A DNA stretch of 49,029 bases from an uncultured Anaerotruncus sp. (lineage in GTDB: Bacteria > Bacillota > Clostridia > Oscillospirales > CAG-272), in contig CAJLZE010000005.1 of assembly GCA_905210995.1 (NCBI GenBank), positions 1 to 49,029 on the forward strand. The letters run 5' to 3'. Within the stretch, counting starts at the first letter, position 1, and each line of letters starts with the position of its first letter. The position numbers and the translations under genes are program-made. Below, piece after piece: positions 1-8,585 of the stretch. The notes below the pieces were generated by a model. That model did not search any database. It saw only the letters and a list, made by a program, of their open reading frames with translations, and was not told the DNA's origin.

Positions 1-20
1 CGCCGCGCAAATGCGCGGCG
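1..20 (-). terminator. Hairpin downstream of lacZ
   Basis: Two 9-nt arms, CGCCGCGCA and TGCGCGGCG, pair perfectly around a 2-nt loop, 25 nt beyond the lacZ stop codon on the minus strand. Any T-tract would lie outside the window, so terminator function is inferred from the hairpin and its place. Confidence 0.5.
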
Positions 21-44
21 GAAGGGCGTTTTCATTGCTTTTTA

Positions 45-3000
45 TCACATATTGAACGGATCGACGTCGTTCACAAAGCAGGGAGTGAGAACAAACGAGA
101 ATTCAAATTCCTTATCTTCAAATCTGAACTGCTTTGCAAGCTGCGGGCCGCACGAGTTGGAGCCGATGCCGGTGTGCCTGAGATCGACATTGAGCACCGT
201 CCCGCGGAGGGGCTTGAGCTCATAGTCGTGGCGCGTTGCGGCAAGCTGCTCGGGCGTAAAGCGGCAGCAGTTGAAAGATACGGGATCTTTCCGCATCGAA
301 ACTACGATACCGTGACCCGCCGCGGTCGCAAGCGTGAGCCATCTTGTGTCTGCGTGAGCGGAATTCTCCTGCGGGCGCACGTAATGCTCAAAATTCTCTG
401 TCGCCGTCGTCGAATAAACGCCGAGCTTTGACGCAAGTCTCTTGTCTATGTAGCTCTCGCACTCGCCTCTGCCGAAATAACGGATATATTCCATGCCGTA
501 GGGCATTTCAAGCTGCAGACCGAAGCGCGGCAGCATCGGCAGCCCGTCGCCGACCTTGGCTTTCAGCGTCGGTATCACGCTTCCGTCCGTGCGGAAGAGA
601 TATGTGACCGAGGCGTGCAGCACGGGGTGACGGTACGGTGCTCCGAGCGATATCTCCGCACTCACCGCAACGTCTTTTCCCGACGCCTCAGCCGTGCAGG
701 AGTAGCACTTGACCGAAAGACGGTCGTATCCCGCCTTGAACCATTCGTTTTTGATAACGCGGTCGTTGTCGGTCGGCGCGCGCCAGACGGTGGGCTTTAC
801 GGGAGCCGTAAGCAGCTCCTTGCCCGCGTGGACGATCGAAATGATAAGTCCGTTTGCCCTTTCCACGCGATACACGGTATCCGCCGCGGGAGCGGTGACG
901 GTGAAATACTCATCCGACGTGTCGAGCACGACGGCATCCGCCGGAAGCGCTCTCGCGGTCTTTACCTCCGATGCGGACTCGAGCATGATCTGGTCAAAGC
1001 CGACCTCATACCCAGCCTCTGCCCATTCGGTGGCGCGGTTCTGTCTTACGGATATATTGAGGCAGCACTCGCCGCAAAGCTTTACGCCGGACGACGCTAT
1101 ATTTATGCGGCGCGCCGTGCCGGGCTTGATATTCAGCGCGGGAACGCTGCCGTCGGCGATCACGCGGCCGTTGCTCTCTATGCTCCAGTAAAGCGAAAGA
1201 TCCTCAAGAGTGCGGAAGAAGCGGAGGTTCTTTATCTTCACCCAGCCTGCCGCAGCGTCGCTGTCAAGCACCGCAAAGGGCTTTATCGCCTGCTTAAGCT
1301 CAAACATACCGGTGTGCGGGCGGCGGTCGGGATAAACGAGGCCGTCAACGCAGAAGTTGCCGTCGTTCGGATAGTCACCGAAGTCGCCGCCGTAGGTGTA
1401 ATGCGGATCGGCATAAACATCACTGCCGATGGCGACGGAGTGATCGAGGAATTCCCATACGCAGCCGCCGAAAAACGCATCGCGGGAATATATGAGCTCC
1501 CAATACTGCGAGAGGCATCCGGGACCGTTGCCCATTGCGTGGCTGTATTCACAGAGGAAGAAGGGCTTGGTATATTTTTTGTTGTCGATGTACTCGCGCG
1601 ATTCCTCTACCGAGGGATACATACGGCTCTCGACGTCTACCCACGGGCATTCGGTGTTCTTTGTCTCATCCGGCGCGCCCCATGCGTGCAGCCTGCGGGA
1701 TACGTCCTCGCAGTGAACAAGGCAGCCCGGCATACGGCAATGCAGGTAATCTGCCATAACGCGCTGATTGTCGCCCATTCCCGACTCGTTGCCGAGAGAC
1801 CACATGATGACCGAGGCATGGTTTTTGTCGCGCTCGAACATACGCGTAACGCGGTCGAGCAGCGATTCGGTCCACTCCGGCTCACGCACAAAGTAATCCC
1901 AGTCATGAACGCGCGACATTCCGTGCGCCTCAAAATCTGTTTCGTCGCAGAGGTAAATGCCCATGCGGTCACACATTCCGGGAAAACGAGGATCGTTCGG
2001 ATAGTGGCTCGTGCGGATCATGTTGACATTGTGACGTTTGAGGATATAAAGATCGCGCAGCATATGGTCGTAAGGAGTGGCCGAACCGAGCAGCGGGTGG
2101 CTGTCGTGGCGGTTCACGCCCTTTGCCTTGACCTTTTTGCCGTTTATGTATATCACCTTGTCCTTTACGCGGACATCCTTGAAGCCGACGGGAATGCGAA
2201 TATGCTCACCGCCGCAGGAGATGCAGAGCGTGTAGAGCGCGGGGGTCTCATCAGACCAGAGCGCAGGCTTTGAAACGAGCATTTCAAAATGTCCGGCGTC
2301 GCCGAGCACTATCGACCCGCCCGACTCTTCTTTCCCGTCGGGCGAAAGCAGCCGATAGGCTATCTCGCTCTCACCTCCGCCCGCAAGCGTCAGGTCTACG
2401 CCGAGGACGCCCTGCGAATAGCTTGCGTTGAGCTCGGGGAGCGCATATATATCGACGATGTGGCGCACATCGCGGAAAAGCAGATACACCTCGCGGAAAA
2501 TACCCGAGAAGCGGAATTTGTCCTGATCTTCAAGGTACGAGCCGTCGCACCACTTGAACACAAGCACCTTCACGGTGTTTTTGCCCGCACGGAGCTTGTC
2601 GGTAACGTTGAACTCGCTCGTCATGTGGCTGACCTGGCTGTAGCCGACAAAGCTGTCGTTCACCCAGAGGTAAAAGCAGGAATCCACGCCCTCAAAGTTA
2701 AGATATACCTCCCTGCCCTCGAGCTTTTCGGCAGAGATATACACCTCGCGGCGGTAAAGAGCCGAGGGATTGGCATCGGGAACGTGAGGCGGATCGACCG
2801 GGAAGGGATAGTTCACGTTCGTATAGTTGGGCGTGTCATAGCCGCGGTCGGTAAAGGACTGCCAGCTTGCGGGCACCGTCATCTTTTCAAATTCCGCCGA
2901 GGCATCAAAGCCCTCCGCGGTAAAGTCGCCTATCTCAGCCGGCGTGGGATAGTATATGAAGTCCCAATCGCCGCAGAGAGAAAGAAATCTCCCCGATTCG

Positions 3001-3125
3001 GCGCGTCTGTCACCTGCCGAGGCTGCCCCGGCATCCGAATCAAACGGAATATAGTATGCGCGCGGCTTTTCGCAGCCTACGTGCAGGATCTTCTGCGATT
3101 TATGAAAATCGTAATCAAAGCTCAT
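45..3125 (-). CDS. lacZ: Beta-galactosidase, glycoside hydrolase family 2
   Basis: Hydrolyses terminal beta-galactosides such as lactose; probably cytoplasmic, as there is no signal peptide. The 1026-residue length matches LacZ-type GH2 enzymes. Seen: an N-terminal jelly-roll sugar-binding domain (about 40-220), an immunoglobulin-like domain, the TIM barrel with acid/base Glu447 in WSLGNES and nucleophile Glu526 in FFLCEYSHAMGNG, and a C-terminal small-chain domain (about 750-1020). ATG at 3125 is chosen because AAGGGG lies 8 nt upstream. No sugar transporter or regulator is adjacent, so substrate uptake must be encoded elsewhere. Transcribed alone from its own promoter, divergent from the acetyltransferase. 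Other beta-linked galactosides are possible substrates. Confidence 0.95.
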   Translation of the reverse strand: MSFDYDFHKSQKILHVGCEKPRAYYIPFDSDAGAASAGDRRAESGRFLSLCGDWDFIYYPTPAEIGDFTAEGFDASAEFEKMTVPASWQSFTDRGYDTPNYTNVNYPFPVDPPHVPDANPSALYRREVYISAEKLEGREVYLNFEGVDSCFYLWVNDSFVGYSQVSHMTSEFNVTDKLRAGKNTVKVLVFKWCDGSYLEDQDKFRFSGIFREVYLLFRDVRHIVDIYALPELNASYSQGVLGVDLTLAGGGESEIAYRLLSPDGKEESGGSIVLGDAGHFEMLVSKPALWSDETPALYTLCISCGGEHIRIPVGFKDVRVKDKVIYINGKKVKAKGVNRHDSHPLLGSATPYDHMLRDLYILKRHNVNMIRTSHYPNDPRFPGMCDRMGIYLCDETDFEAHGMSRVHDWDYFVREPEWTESLLDRVTRMFERDKNHASVIMWSLGNESGMGDNQRVMADYLHCRMPGCLVHCEDVSRRLHAWGAPDETKNTECPWVDVESRMYPSVEESREYIDNKKYTKPFFLCEYSHAMGNGPGCLSQYWELIYSRDAFFGGCVWEFLDHSVAIGSDVYADPHYTYGGDFGDYPNDGNFCVDGLVYPDRRPHTGMFELKQAIKPFAVLDSDAAAGWVKIKNLRFFRTLEDLSLYWSIESNGRVIADGSVPALNIKPGTARRINIASSGVKLCGECCLNISVRQNRATEWAEAGYEVGFDQIMLESASEVKTARALPADAVVLDTSDEYFTVTAPAADTVYRVERANGLIISIVHAGKELLTAPVKPTVWRAPTDNDRVIKNEWFKAGYDRLSVKCYSCTAEASGKDVAVSAEISLGAPYRHPVLHASVTYLFRTDGSVIPTLKAKVGDGLPMLPRFGLQLEMPYGMEYIRYFGRGECESYIDKRLASKLGVYSTTATENFEHYVRPQENSAHADTRWLTLATAAGHGIVVSMRKDPVSFNCCRFTPEQLAATRHDYELKPLRGTVLNVDLRHTGIGSNSCGPQLAKQFRFEDKEFEFSFVLTPCFVNDVDPFNM

Positions 3126-3181
3126 GTTGTTTTCCCCTTACTGTGTCTTGAGGCAGGTGGTCACATACCTCGCTTGCTCAT

Positions 3182-3210
3182 ATTATCGCATAAAACCGCC
3201 GCCGTGTCAA
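3182..3210 (-). promoter_or_regulatory. Sigma-A promoter of lacZ
   Basis: On the minus strand TTGACA (3210-3205) is followed by a 17-nt spacer and GATAAT (3187-3182). It sits about 57 nt upstream of the lacZ start and is divergent from the promoter at 3263-3291. Confidence 0.75.
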
Positions 3211-3262
3211 GCCATAGACGGCAAATTCGGATGATAAAACCGCGTGCGTGGTCCGCGCGGTC

Positions 3263-3291
3263 TTGACAAATCCCATCCGGTAGTTTAAAAT
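3263..3291 (+). promoter_or_regulatory. Sigma-A promoter of the acetyltransferase gene
   Basis: TTGACA (3263-3268), 17-nt spacer, TAAAAT (3286-3291), 34 nt upstream of the ATG at 3326. Confidence 0.75.
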
Positions 3292-3325
3292 ATAAGGCAG
3301 GAAGAAAAACGGGGAGGAATGCCGA

Positions 3326-4027
3326 ATGAAAACGAAAAGACTCGAATTACGGCCGCTGAACGACCGCGAGCTCGGCATGCTCCTCAACCGCCAGACCGAA
3401 CCGGAACTTATAAAGGCATACGGCGAAATGCTTCTCGGCTGCCGCAGCAAGCCCGACGCGCGCCTGTGGTATACCGCATGGGCTGCAACGCTGCCGGATG
3501 GCACCGAGGTCGGCGACATATGCTTCAAAGGACCACCGAACGAAAACGGCGAAACGGAGATCGGCTACGGCATCGAGAGTGCATACCGCGGAAAAGGATA
3601 CGCCACCGAGGCGGTGCGCGCAATGTGCGCATGGGGCTTTTCAATGCCGGGGTGCTATTTTATCCGTGCCGAGACCGAGGATGGCAACAGCGCATCCGAG
3701 CGCGTGCTTGAAAAATGCGGTTTTCGCCGCATCGGCGTCGGCAGGGAGGGCAACCTTTGGGAGATCGAACGTCCCTCGGCGGCAACGATACCCGCATTTC
3801 TCAGCTTCGGCATGGTAACGGGGCTTGCGATAGGTCTTGCCGCGGGAAATATGGAGGCCGGGATATGCCTCGGGCTGTTCGCGGGCACGGCTGCGGGCAT
3901 CCTGCTCGATCTTGCCGACAGAAAAAAACGCCGCCGCGGAAAGACAGCGGAGAAATACCGTGCCGCGCGCGAAAATGCGGCGCGTGAGCTTAAAGACGAT
4001 ACGAATAATGACGGACAGCCGCACTGA
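3326..4027 (+). CDS. GNAT N-acetyltransferase with C-terminal membrane tail
   Basis: Predicted to move an acetyl group from acetyl-CoA to an unknown amine. Residues 1 to about 150 are a RimJ/RimL-type GNAT domain: it opens TKRLELRPLND, has the acetyl-CoA loop YRGKGYATEAV, and ends with the usual ERVLEKCGFRR strand-helix. Unusually, about residues 155-195 form two Gly/Ala-rich hydrophobic segments like a short membrane hairpin, followed by a basic, charged tail. GGGGAGG 8 nt upstream supports the ATG. The last codons and the stop lie inside the terminator hairpin at 4004-4046. The GNAT call is firm; substrate and the role of the membrane tail are unknown. Confidence 0.85.
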   Translation: MKTKRLELRPLNDRELGMLLNRQTEPELIKAYGEMLLGCRSKPDARLWYTAWAATLPDGTEVGDICFKGPPNENGETEIGYGIESAYRGKGYATEAVRAMCAWGFSMPGCYFIRAETEDGNSASERVLEKCGFRRIGVGREGNLWEIERPSAATIPAFLSFGMVTGLAIGLAAGNMEAGICLGLFAGTAAGILLDLADRKKRRRGKTAEKYRAARENAARELKDDTNNDGQPH

Positions 4028-4046
4028 GCGGCTGTCCGTCATTATT
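4004..4046. terminator. Bidirectional intrinsic terminator
   Basis: Arms built on GACGGACAGCCGC and GCGGCTGTCCGTC pair perfectly around ACTGA, extended by AATAAT/ATTATT. The 5' arm encodes the last residues of the upstream acetyltransferase. It lies between convergent genes and can serve both. Confidence 0.75.
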
Positions 4047-4072
4047 ATTCAATATGACCGGTATCGCGGGCA

Positions 4073-4792
4073 TCAGAGCCTGCCGAGCAGCTTCATGAGC
4101 GGCACGGGGTCGTTGGCGGTGATGAGCGATGCACCCTTTTCAATGCAGAGCTTTGCGTCCTCCTCGGTATCGGCGCAGTACATATGCATGGGCATATTCT
4201 TTGCCTTGTAGATCGGAAAGATCTCGCTCTTCACAATGCTCATGCTGAGTCCTATCTCGTCGTAATACTTGTACGAATCGGGCTCAAACTCGCGCATCTG
4301 AAAATCGGGGTAGCCCATGGTGCGTCCGCCGTATGCTGTTTTTATGTAGCGGATGATGCGCGCGTTGAAGCAGTAAAACCAGCAATCATCGAAAAATCCG
4401 TACTCCTTCAGCAGTGCCACCGCCTTATCGACAGCCTCTTCACGGTAATCCTTTATCTCAACACCGAGGCGAAGAGTCGGGCGTATCGCCTTTACCATCT
4501 GAAGTATCTCAAGCAGAGTGGGTATCTGCTCACCGGCGAATTCGGCGCCCTTGTGACTGCCGGCGTCAAGCGACTTCAGTTCTGCGAGCGTCTGCTCGGT
4601 GATGAGGGCATCCTTGCCCGTAATGCGCAGTGTGTTTGCGTCGTGCATGATAACGGGAACACCGTCCTTGGAGAGCCAGACGTCGAATTCTATTGCGTCG
4701 ACGCCGAGCTCTATCGCCTTGCGATAGGAAATAAGTGTATTTTCGGGGTATACCGCACGGTATCCTCTGTGTCCTTCAACAATAATGCTCAT
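4073..4792 (-). CDS. Glycerophosphodiester phosphodiesterase
   Basis: Hydrolyses glycerophosphodiesters, the deacylated phospholipid headgroups, to an alcohol and sn-glycerol-3-phosphate. The 239-residue protein is a single GDPD TIM barrel. Seen: HRGYRAVYPENT near the N-terminus (catalytic His and substrate Arg), IEFDVWLSKDG with the metal-binding acidic residues, VIMHDA with the second catalytic His, LRLGVEIKDY, and a C-terminal EKGASLITANDP. No signal peptide, so cytoplasmic. ATG at 4792 is preceded by AAAGG 7 nt upstream. Single gene with its own consensus promoter. Symbols such as ugpQ or glpQ are not assigned because the subfamily is not certain. Confidence 0.92.
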   Translation of the reverse strand: MSIIVEGHRGYRAVYPENTLISYRKAIELGVDAIEFDVWLSKDGVPVIMHDANTLRITGKDALITEQTLAELKSLDAGSHKGAEFAGEQIPTLLEILQMVKAIRPTLRLGVEIKDYREEAVDKAVALLKEYGFFDDCWFYCFNARIIRYIKTAYGGRTMGYPDFQMREFEPDSYKYYDEIGLSMSIVKSEIFPIYKAKNMPMHMYCADTEEDAKLCIEKGASLITANDPVPLMKLLGRL

Positions 4793-4830
4793 TTTTGTGC
4801 CTTTCTTTGCATCGGGTGTTTTCGCAACCG

Positions 4831-4859
4831 ATTATAACATCCGAAAGCACCTTTGTCAA
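4831..4859 (-). promoter_or_regulatory. Consensus sigma-A promoter of the GDPD gene
   Basis: On the minus strand TTGACA (4859-4854), a 17-nt spacer and TATAAT (4836-4831): both hexamers are perfect consensus, about 39 nt before the start codon. Confidence 0.85.
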
Positions 4860-4895
4860 GAGATTCCGCCACAAAAAACCAACACAAACAGTAAT

Positions 4896-5648
4896 TTATC
4901 CGCAGAGCTCGCGCCGCAGGAATTCCGTTATCTTTTTTTCCTCCCGTGACACCTTGACCTGTGTCAGCCCCAGCGCCTCGGCGGTACGCTGCTGCGTCAT
5001 GTTGCGGAAATACCGCAGTATGACTATCTGCCTCCAGAGCGGCGGCAGCCTGCCAATAGCCTGACCTATGGCAATGCGGTCGCGCACGCCCTCAAGCTCC
5101 GCCAGCCCCTCTCCGTCGGGTATGCGGTCCTCAAGTTCAAGCCCCGAATCGTCGCTGCCCACGGTATCCGACAGCGACGCGGGCGCCTGCATTGCCCCGA
5201 TGGCTGCGGCTGCCTCCTCGGGGCTCACTCCGGCAACAGCCGCGAGCTCGGAGACGGACGGCTCTCTGCCCTCCTCGCTTATTATACGCGAACGCGCACC
5301 GAGCAGCTCGGCGCCGAGCTTTTTTGTCGCCCTGCCGACCTTTATGAGCCCGCTGTCGCGCAGATGACGCCGTATCTCCCCGATGATGAGCGGCACAGCA
5401 TATGTTGAAAATGCGGTTCCGCGGTCAAGGTCAAATGAGCGTATCGCCTTGAGCATACCGATGGTCCCTATCTGCACCAGATCGTCAAATTCGCACCCGC
5501 GCCCGACAAATCGTCTTGCAATGCTCTTGACGAGCCCCATGTTGCCGGATATGAGACAGCTTGCGGCACGATCCGCAAGTCGGACGTCGCCGCTCTGCGC
5601 CTCGGCTATCAACCGACGAACGTCGGTCGTGTCAACCGTATATGTCAT
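4896..5648 (-). CDS. sigF: Sporulation sigma factor F
   Basis: Forespore-specific sigma factor that directs RNA polymerase to early forespore genes; held inactive by SpoIIAB. The 250-residue protein has sigma region 2 (DDLVQIGTIGMLKAI, then FSTYAVPLIIGEIRRHLRDSG), region 3 with helices around EPSVSELAAVAGVSPEEA, and region 4 helix-turn-helix TQQRTAEALGLTQVKVSREE. The STYAVPMIIGEI-type segment separates SigF/SigG from SigE/SigK. The frame is open further upstream, but that part overlaps spoIIAB; ATG at 5648 gives the family's normal N-terminus and leaves a 29-nt gap. The order spoIIAA-spoIIAB-sigF is that of Bacillus and Clostridium spoIIA operons, which fixes SigF over SigG. Confidence 0.93.
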   Translation of the reverse strand: MTYTVDTTDVRRLIAEAQSGDVRLADRAASCLISGNMGLVKSIARRFVGRGCEFDDLVQIGTIGMLKAIRSFDLDRGTAFSTYAVPLIIGEIRRHLRDSGLIKVGRATKKLGAELLGARSRIISEEGREPSVSELAAVAGVSPEEAAAAIGAMQAPASLSDTVGSDDSGLELEDRIPDGEGLAELEGVRDRIAIGQAIGRLPPLWRQIVILRYFRNMTQQRTAEALGLTQVKVSREEKKITEFLRRELCG

Positions 5649-5677
5649 GATCCACCCCCGGAACGGTGTAATATGTA

Positions 5678-6199
5678 TCAGCCCCGGGTGAATTTCTGCT
5701 TCGGCGCAAGCTTTTTTATCAGGGTAACGGTCGTTCCCGCTCCCGGCGCGGATCTGACCGTCACACGGTCGCAAAAGCTCTCCATAACGGTAAAGCCCAT
5801 CCCGCTGCGCTCTCCGTCGGTGTCGGTCGTAAAAAGCGGTTCGCGCGCCGCCGCGACATCGGGGATGCCGACGCCGCTGTCTCTCACCTCTATCCTCAAC
5901 GAGCGGTCGGCAAGCAGCCGCACGGTCAGAAATATCTTGCCTATGCGGTCGGGGTACGCATGAACGGTGCAGTTCGTGACCGCCTCCGACAGCGCGCACT
6001 TTATGTCGGATATTTCAAGCGCCGTAGGGTCGAGCTGCGCCGTAAATGCACCGACCGCGGCGCGAGCGAAGCCCTCATTTACGGAAAGAGACGGAAATGT
6101 CAGCTTCATTTCGTTGACGGTTGCCGCCGCGGGCGGTCTGCCCGCCCGCCTTTTTGTGATCCTTTCGTTGTCCGTTTCCTTTTTATTTTCCTTTTTCAT
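5678..6199 (-). CDS. spoIIAB: Anti-sigma F factor SpoIIAB, serine kinase
   Basis: Binds SigF and keeps it silent; also phosphorylates SpoIIAA with ATP. Seen: GHKL-type ATPase boxes SEAVTNCTVHAYPD (N box), VRDSGVGIPD (G1) and ERSGMGFTVMES (G2), and the family motif ARAAVGAFTAQLDPT. It is 173 residues against about 146 in Bacillus: the recognisable protein starts at Met31 (6109), and about 30 basic, low-complexity residues precede it. AAAGGAA about 9 nt before 6199 and no good ribosome site before Met31 favour the longer start. Middle gene of the spoIIA operon. Confidence 0.93.
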   Translation of the reverse strand: MKKENKKETDNERITKRRAGRPPAAATVNEMKLTFPSLSVNEGFARAAVGAFTAQLDPTALEISDIKCALSEAVTNCTVHAYPDRIGKIFLTVRLLADRSLRIEVRDSGVGIPDVAAAREPLFTTDTDGERSGMGFTVMESFCDRVTVRSAPGAGTTVTLIKKLAPKQKFTRG

Positions 6200-6229
6200 T
6201 TTATGATATTCCTTTCGGGATTTTAAATG

Positions 6230-6589
6230 TCAGCGTCCGTCGCGCGGGCGGCGTGCCGGACGTGCGGACAGCTCGATCTTCACCCGGCGGTCAAAGCCCG
6301 TCAGCTTCAGCATCCTGTCAACGCACGGTGCGGGATCGCGCACCGTCACGTCCCCGCCGAGCTCGCGCATCAGCTCGTATCTGCCCATGATCAGTCCCAG
6401 CCCCGAGCTGTCCATAAACTCTACGCCCGACATATCGATATATAAATGCTTCGGGCGGTGCTCCCATATAAGAGCGTCTATCCCGTCGCGCAGCGGCGCG
6501 GCACCGTGATGGTCGATCTCGCCGCCTATCGTCACGGCAAGCCCGTCGCCCTCGGCGGAGTAATCAAAGCCGCAGTTATTGCGAATCAT
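6230..6589 (-). CDS. spoIIAA: Anti-anti-sigma factor SpoIIAA
   Basis: STAS-domain protein that, when dephosphorylated, pulls SpoIIAB off SigF and starts forespore transcription. The motif DMSGVEFMDSSGLGLIMGRY contains the conserved phosphorylated serine; the 119-residue length is typical. An in-frame GTG lies 6 nt further upstream (6595), but it sits only 2 nt from the AAGGAG ribosome site, whereas ATG at 6589 lies 8 nt from it, so 6589 is used. First gene of the operon; a SigH-type promoter would be expected upstream but I could not identify one in about 6600-6645. The phosphatase SpoIIE is not in the window. Confidence 0.93.
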   Translation of the reverse strand: MIRNNCGFDYSAEGDGLAVTIGGEIDHHGAAPLRDGIDALIWEHRPKHLYIDMSGVEFMDSSGLGLIMGRYELMRELGGDVTVRDPAPCVDRMLKLTGFDRRVKIELSARPARRPRDGR

Positions 6590-6643
6590 TTTCACGTCTC
6601 CTTTTCGGTGGTCTTTTCAGTTAGATTTTATCACCGCTATGAT

Positions 6644-6678
6644 AAAAAAAATGTCGCATCACGTAGCACGCGATGCGA
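6644..6678 (-). terminator. Intrinsic terminator after truB
   Basis: On the minus strand the arms TCGCATCGCG and CGTGATGCGA form a near-perfect hairpin, followed after two bases by eight T. It separates trmB-truB from the spoIIA operon. Confidence 0.75.
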
Positions 6679-6712
6679 TTTAATAAGAAAATATCATGTT
6701 TATTATGCGCCG

Positions 6713-7636
6713 TCAGAGGCTGAAAAGCTTCACCGATCTGATCGCGCTGCCCTCCGGGTATTCGCCGACCTCGCCGAGGGCAAAAAAGCTGCCGCCTGCG
6801 TCGGTCACGCGCACGCGTGTTCCATCGGCAAGCCGTGTGCCGAGCTTTTTCTGATATATCTCGCAGCCGGAACGGAAAAGCCGTTCGAAAAACGGCGGCA
6901 GAGCGACCGCCGGAAGCTCGGAAAACAATGACTCGGTAGGCATCAGCAGCCCGAGACGCTCATCGGGCGTCAGTGCTTCTATCTCATCCGGAGTCAGCGC
7001 TCCGTCGAGCGTAAAATCACCGACCGACAGCCGCCTCAGCTCCGCCATTGCTCCGCCGCAGCCGAGAGCCGCGCCTATGTCGGCGCACAGTGTGCGTATA
7101 TAAGTGCCGGGCGAGCATGAAACATCGAGAACGTACTCGTCCGCCGCGCCGTCGCGCGGCTCGCAGGAGAGCGAATACACCGTCACCGGGCGCGCCGCAC
7201 GTTCGACGGTCTGACCCGACCGTGCGATATCGCACAGCTTTCGCCCGCCGACCTTCAGTGCGCTGTACATCGGCGGCACCTGCATTATATCGCCGACGAA
7301 TCCCGCCGCCGCGGCACGCACCGCATCGGCATCGGGCAGTGTGCCCTCAAAGCGCGAAAGCACGGTCCCCGTCGTATCCTCCGTGTCGGTCGCAAGCCCC
7401 AGCTTCATCACCGCACGGTACGTTTTACCGTGCGCCGCAATATATTCCGACGCCTTTGCCGCCCTGCCGACAAGCACGACCAACACGCCCGTCGCCATAG
7501 GATCGAGCGTTCCCGTATGCCCTATGCGCTTTGTGCCGTAAAGCCTTCGCAGCCTGCCCACAACGTCAAAGGATGTCCACCCCGCGGGCTTGTCAACGAC
7601 AAACACCCCGCACGGCTCGGATATCATGTCAGGCAT
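6713..7636 (-). CDS. truB: tRNA pseudouridine-55 synthase TruB
   Basis: Isomerises uridine 55 in the T-loop of tRNAs to pseudouridine. 307 residues, normal for the family. Seen: GVFVVDKPAGWTSFDVV at the N-terminus, then GHTGTLDPMATGVL with the catalytic Asp, the KTYRAVMKLGLATDTEDTTG segment, and a short C-terminal PUA-like region. Three close in-frame ATGs (7639, 7636, 7627) are possible; GGAGG lies 6 nt before 7636, so that one is used. It overlaps the end of trmB by 8 nt, so the two are probably translationally coupled. Confidence 0.93.
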   Translation of the reverse strand: MPDMISEPCGVFVVDKPAGWTSFDVVGRLRRLYGTKRIGHTGTLDPMATGVLVVLVGRAAKASEYIAAHGKTYRAVMKLGLATDTEDTTGTVLSRFEGTLPDADAVRAAAAGFVGDIMQVPPMYSALKVGGRKLCDIARSGQTVERAARPVTVYSLSCEPRDGAADEYVLDVSCSPGTYIRTLCADIGAALGCGGAMAELRRLSVGDFTLDGALTPDEIEALTPDERLGLLMPTESLFSELPAVALPPFFERLFRSGCEIYQKKLGTRLADGTRVRVTDAGGSFFALGEVGEYPEGSAIRSVKLFSL

Positions 7637-8327
7637 CATCCGCCTCCGGCTTCTTTTGAAAAACAACGTGCGCGGAATATATCGGCATACCCTTCGCTGT
7701 GAAATTCCGCTCGTATTCGGTCATTATGTTGCCCGCGGCAAGCTCAGAGGCGTGCAGATCGCGCGTGAGCGCCGATATCTCAAGCCCCGTCGCACCGAAC
7801 TGCTCAAGCGACCAATCGAACAGCCCTTCGTTGTCGGTCTTGAAGTGAAGCTCGCCGCCCGGCACGAGCAGCCTGCGGTAAAGCTCAAGAAAGGACGGCG
7901 CTGTGAGACGTCGCTTGGTATATCCCTTTTTGGGCCACGGATCACAGAAATTTATATAAATGCGGGAAAACGTGTTATCGGGGAACCATCCCTCAAGGCT
8001 CTGCGCGTTACCTATGATAAAGCGCAGGTTGTCGGGGCGCGTGTCGGCAGCGGCGACAGCCTTTTCAAGCGCCGTTACCGCAACGTCGGCAACACGTTCG
8101 AGCGCTATGATGCCCGACTGCGGACGCGCCGCAGAAACTCCCACGGCAAAATCGCCCTTGCCGCAGCCTATCTCAAGCTCCAGCGGCAGCTCTCTGCCGA
8201 ATATCGCGCGGCTTACCTCAGCCGCCGTCTTCTCCGAAAAAGCCTTATCGTCGGGTGCCAAGCGCAGCAAAAGCGGGGCGCAAGCCTCTATTCTTTCCGC
8301 CGAATGCTTCTTTTTTCTCATTCTCAT
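7629..8327 (-). CDS. trmB: tRNA (guanine-N7)-methyltransferase TrmB
   Basis: Methylates N7 of guanine 46 in tRNA using S-adenosylmethionine. The 232-residue protein has the SAM-binding motif LELEIGCGKGDFAVG, then IALERVADVAV, and the family signature YINFCDPWPKKGYTKRRL with TrmB-specific Asp and Pro residues. A basic N-terminus (MRMRKKKHSAER) is usual. First gene of a two-gene tRNA-modification operon with truB, which overlaps its stop codon. Confidence 0.93.
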   Translation of the reverse strand: MRMRKKKHSAERIEACAPLLLRLAPDDKAFSEKTAAEVSRAIFGRELPLELEIGCGKGDFAVGVSAARPQSGIIALERVADVAVTALEKAVAAADTRPDNLRFIIGNAQSLEGWFPDNTFSRIYINFCDPWPKKGYTKRRLTAPSFLELYRRLLVPGGELHFKTDNEGLFDWSLEQFGATGLEISALTRDLHASELAAGNIMTEYERNFTAKGMPIYSAHVVFQKKPEADDA

Positions 8328-8406
8328 CTTGAAATCCGTCTCCGAATCTGATATAATATAGGATAGGTATACTCTGCATGGATCAATTCATGCCCGAAGC
8401 CCATAC

Positions 8407-8435
8407 AGTATAGCATATTTTTCGCTCGGATGCAA
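8407..8435 (-). promoter_or_regulatory. Sigma-A promoter of trmB-truB
   Basis: Minus strand: TTGCAT (8435-8430), 17-nt spacer, TATACT (8412-8407), about 80 nt upstream of the trmB start. A TATAAT at about 8529-8534 on the plus strand may be the -10 of the next gene, but I see no good -35 for it. Confidence 0.55.
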
Positions 8436-8585
8436 ACGTTTCTTGCACAAATCATCGCAAAAAACCGATTTTTACGCAAAAAACGCACATCCGACGCCGC
8501 GCGGAATGACCGCCGCGATACATACAAGCAAAGTACGGGCACGGGATATAATATCAAACAGCCAAGGAAAGGCACGGTATTTTCA

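Noticed and set aside
615..2273. Long open frame (552 codons) on the plus strand
   Set aside because: Antisense to lacZ, whose minus-strand product has the full GH2 motif set; the opposite product is Arg/Ala-rich and shows no motif.
4896..5999. Longer sigF product starting at 5999
   Set aside because: The first 117 codons are the antisense-free but out-of-frame overlap with spoIIAB; the family N-terminus starts at 5648.
6600..6645. SigH promoter for the spoIIA operon
   Set aside because: Expected from Bacillus and Clostridium, but I found no convincing -35/-10 match in this stretch, so none is annotated.
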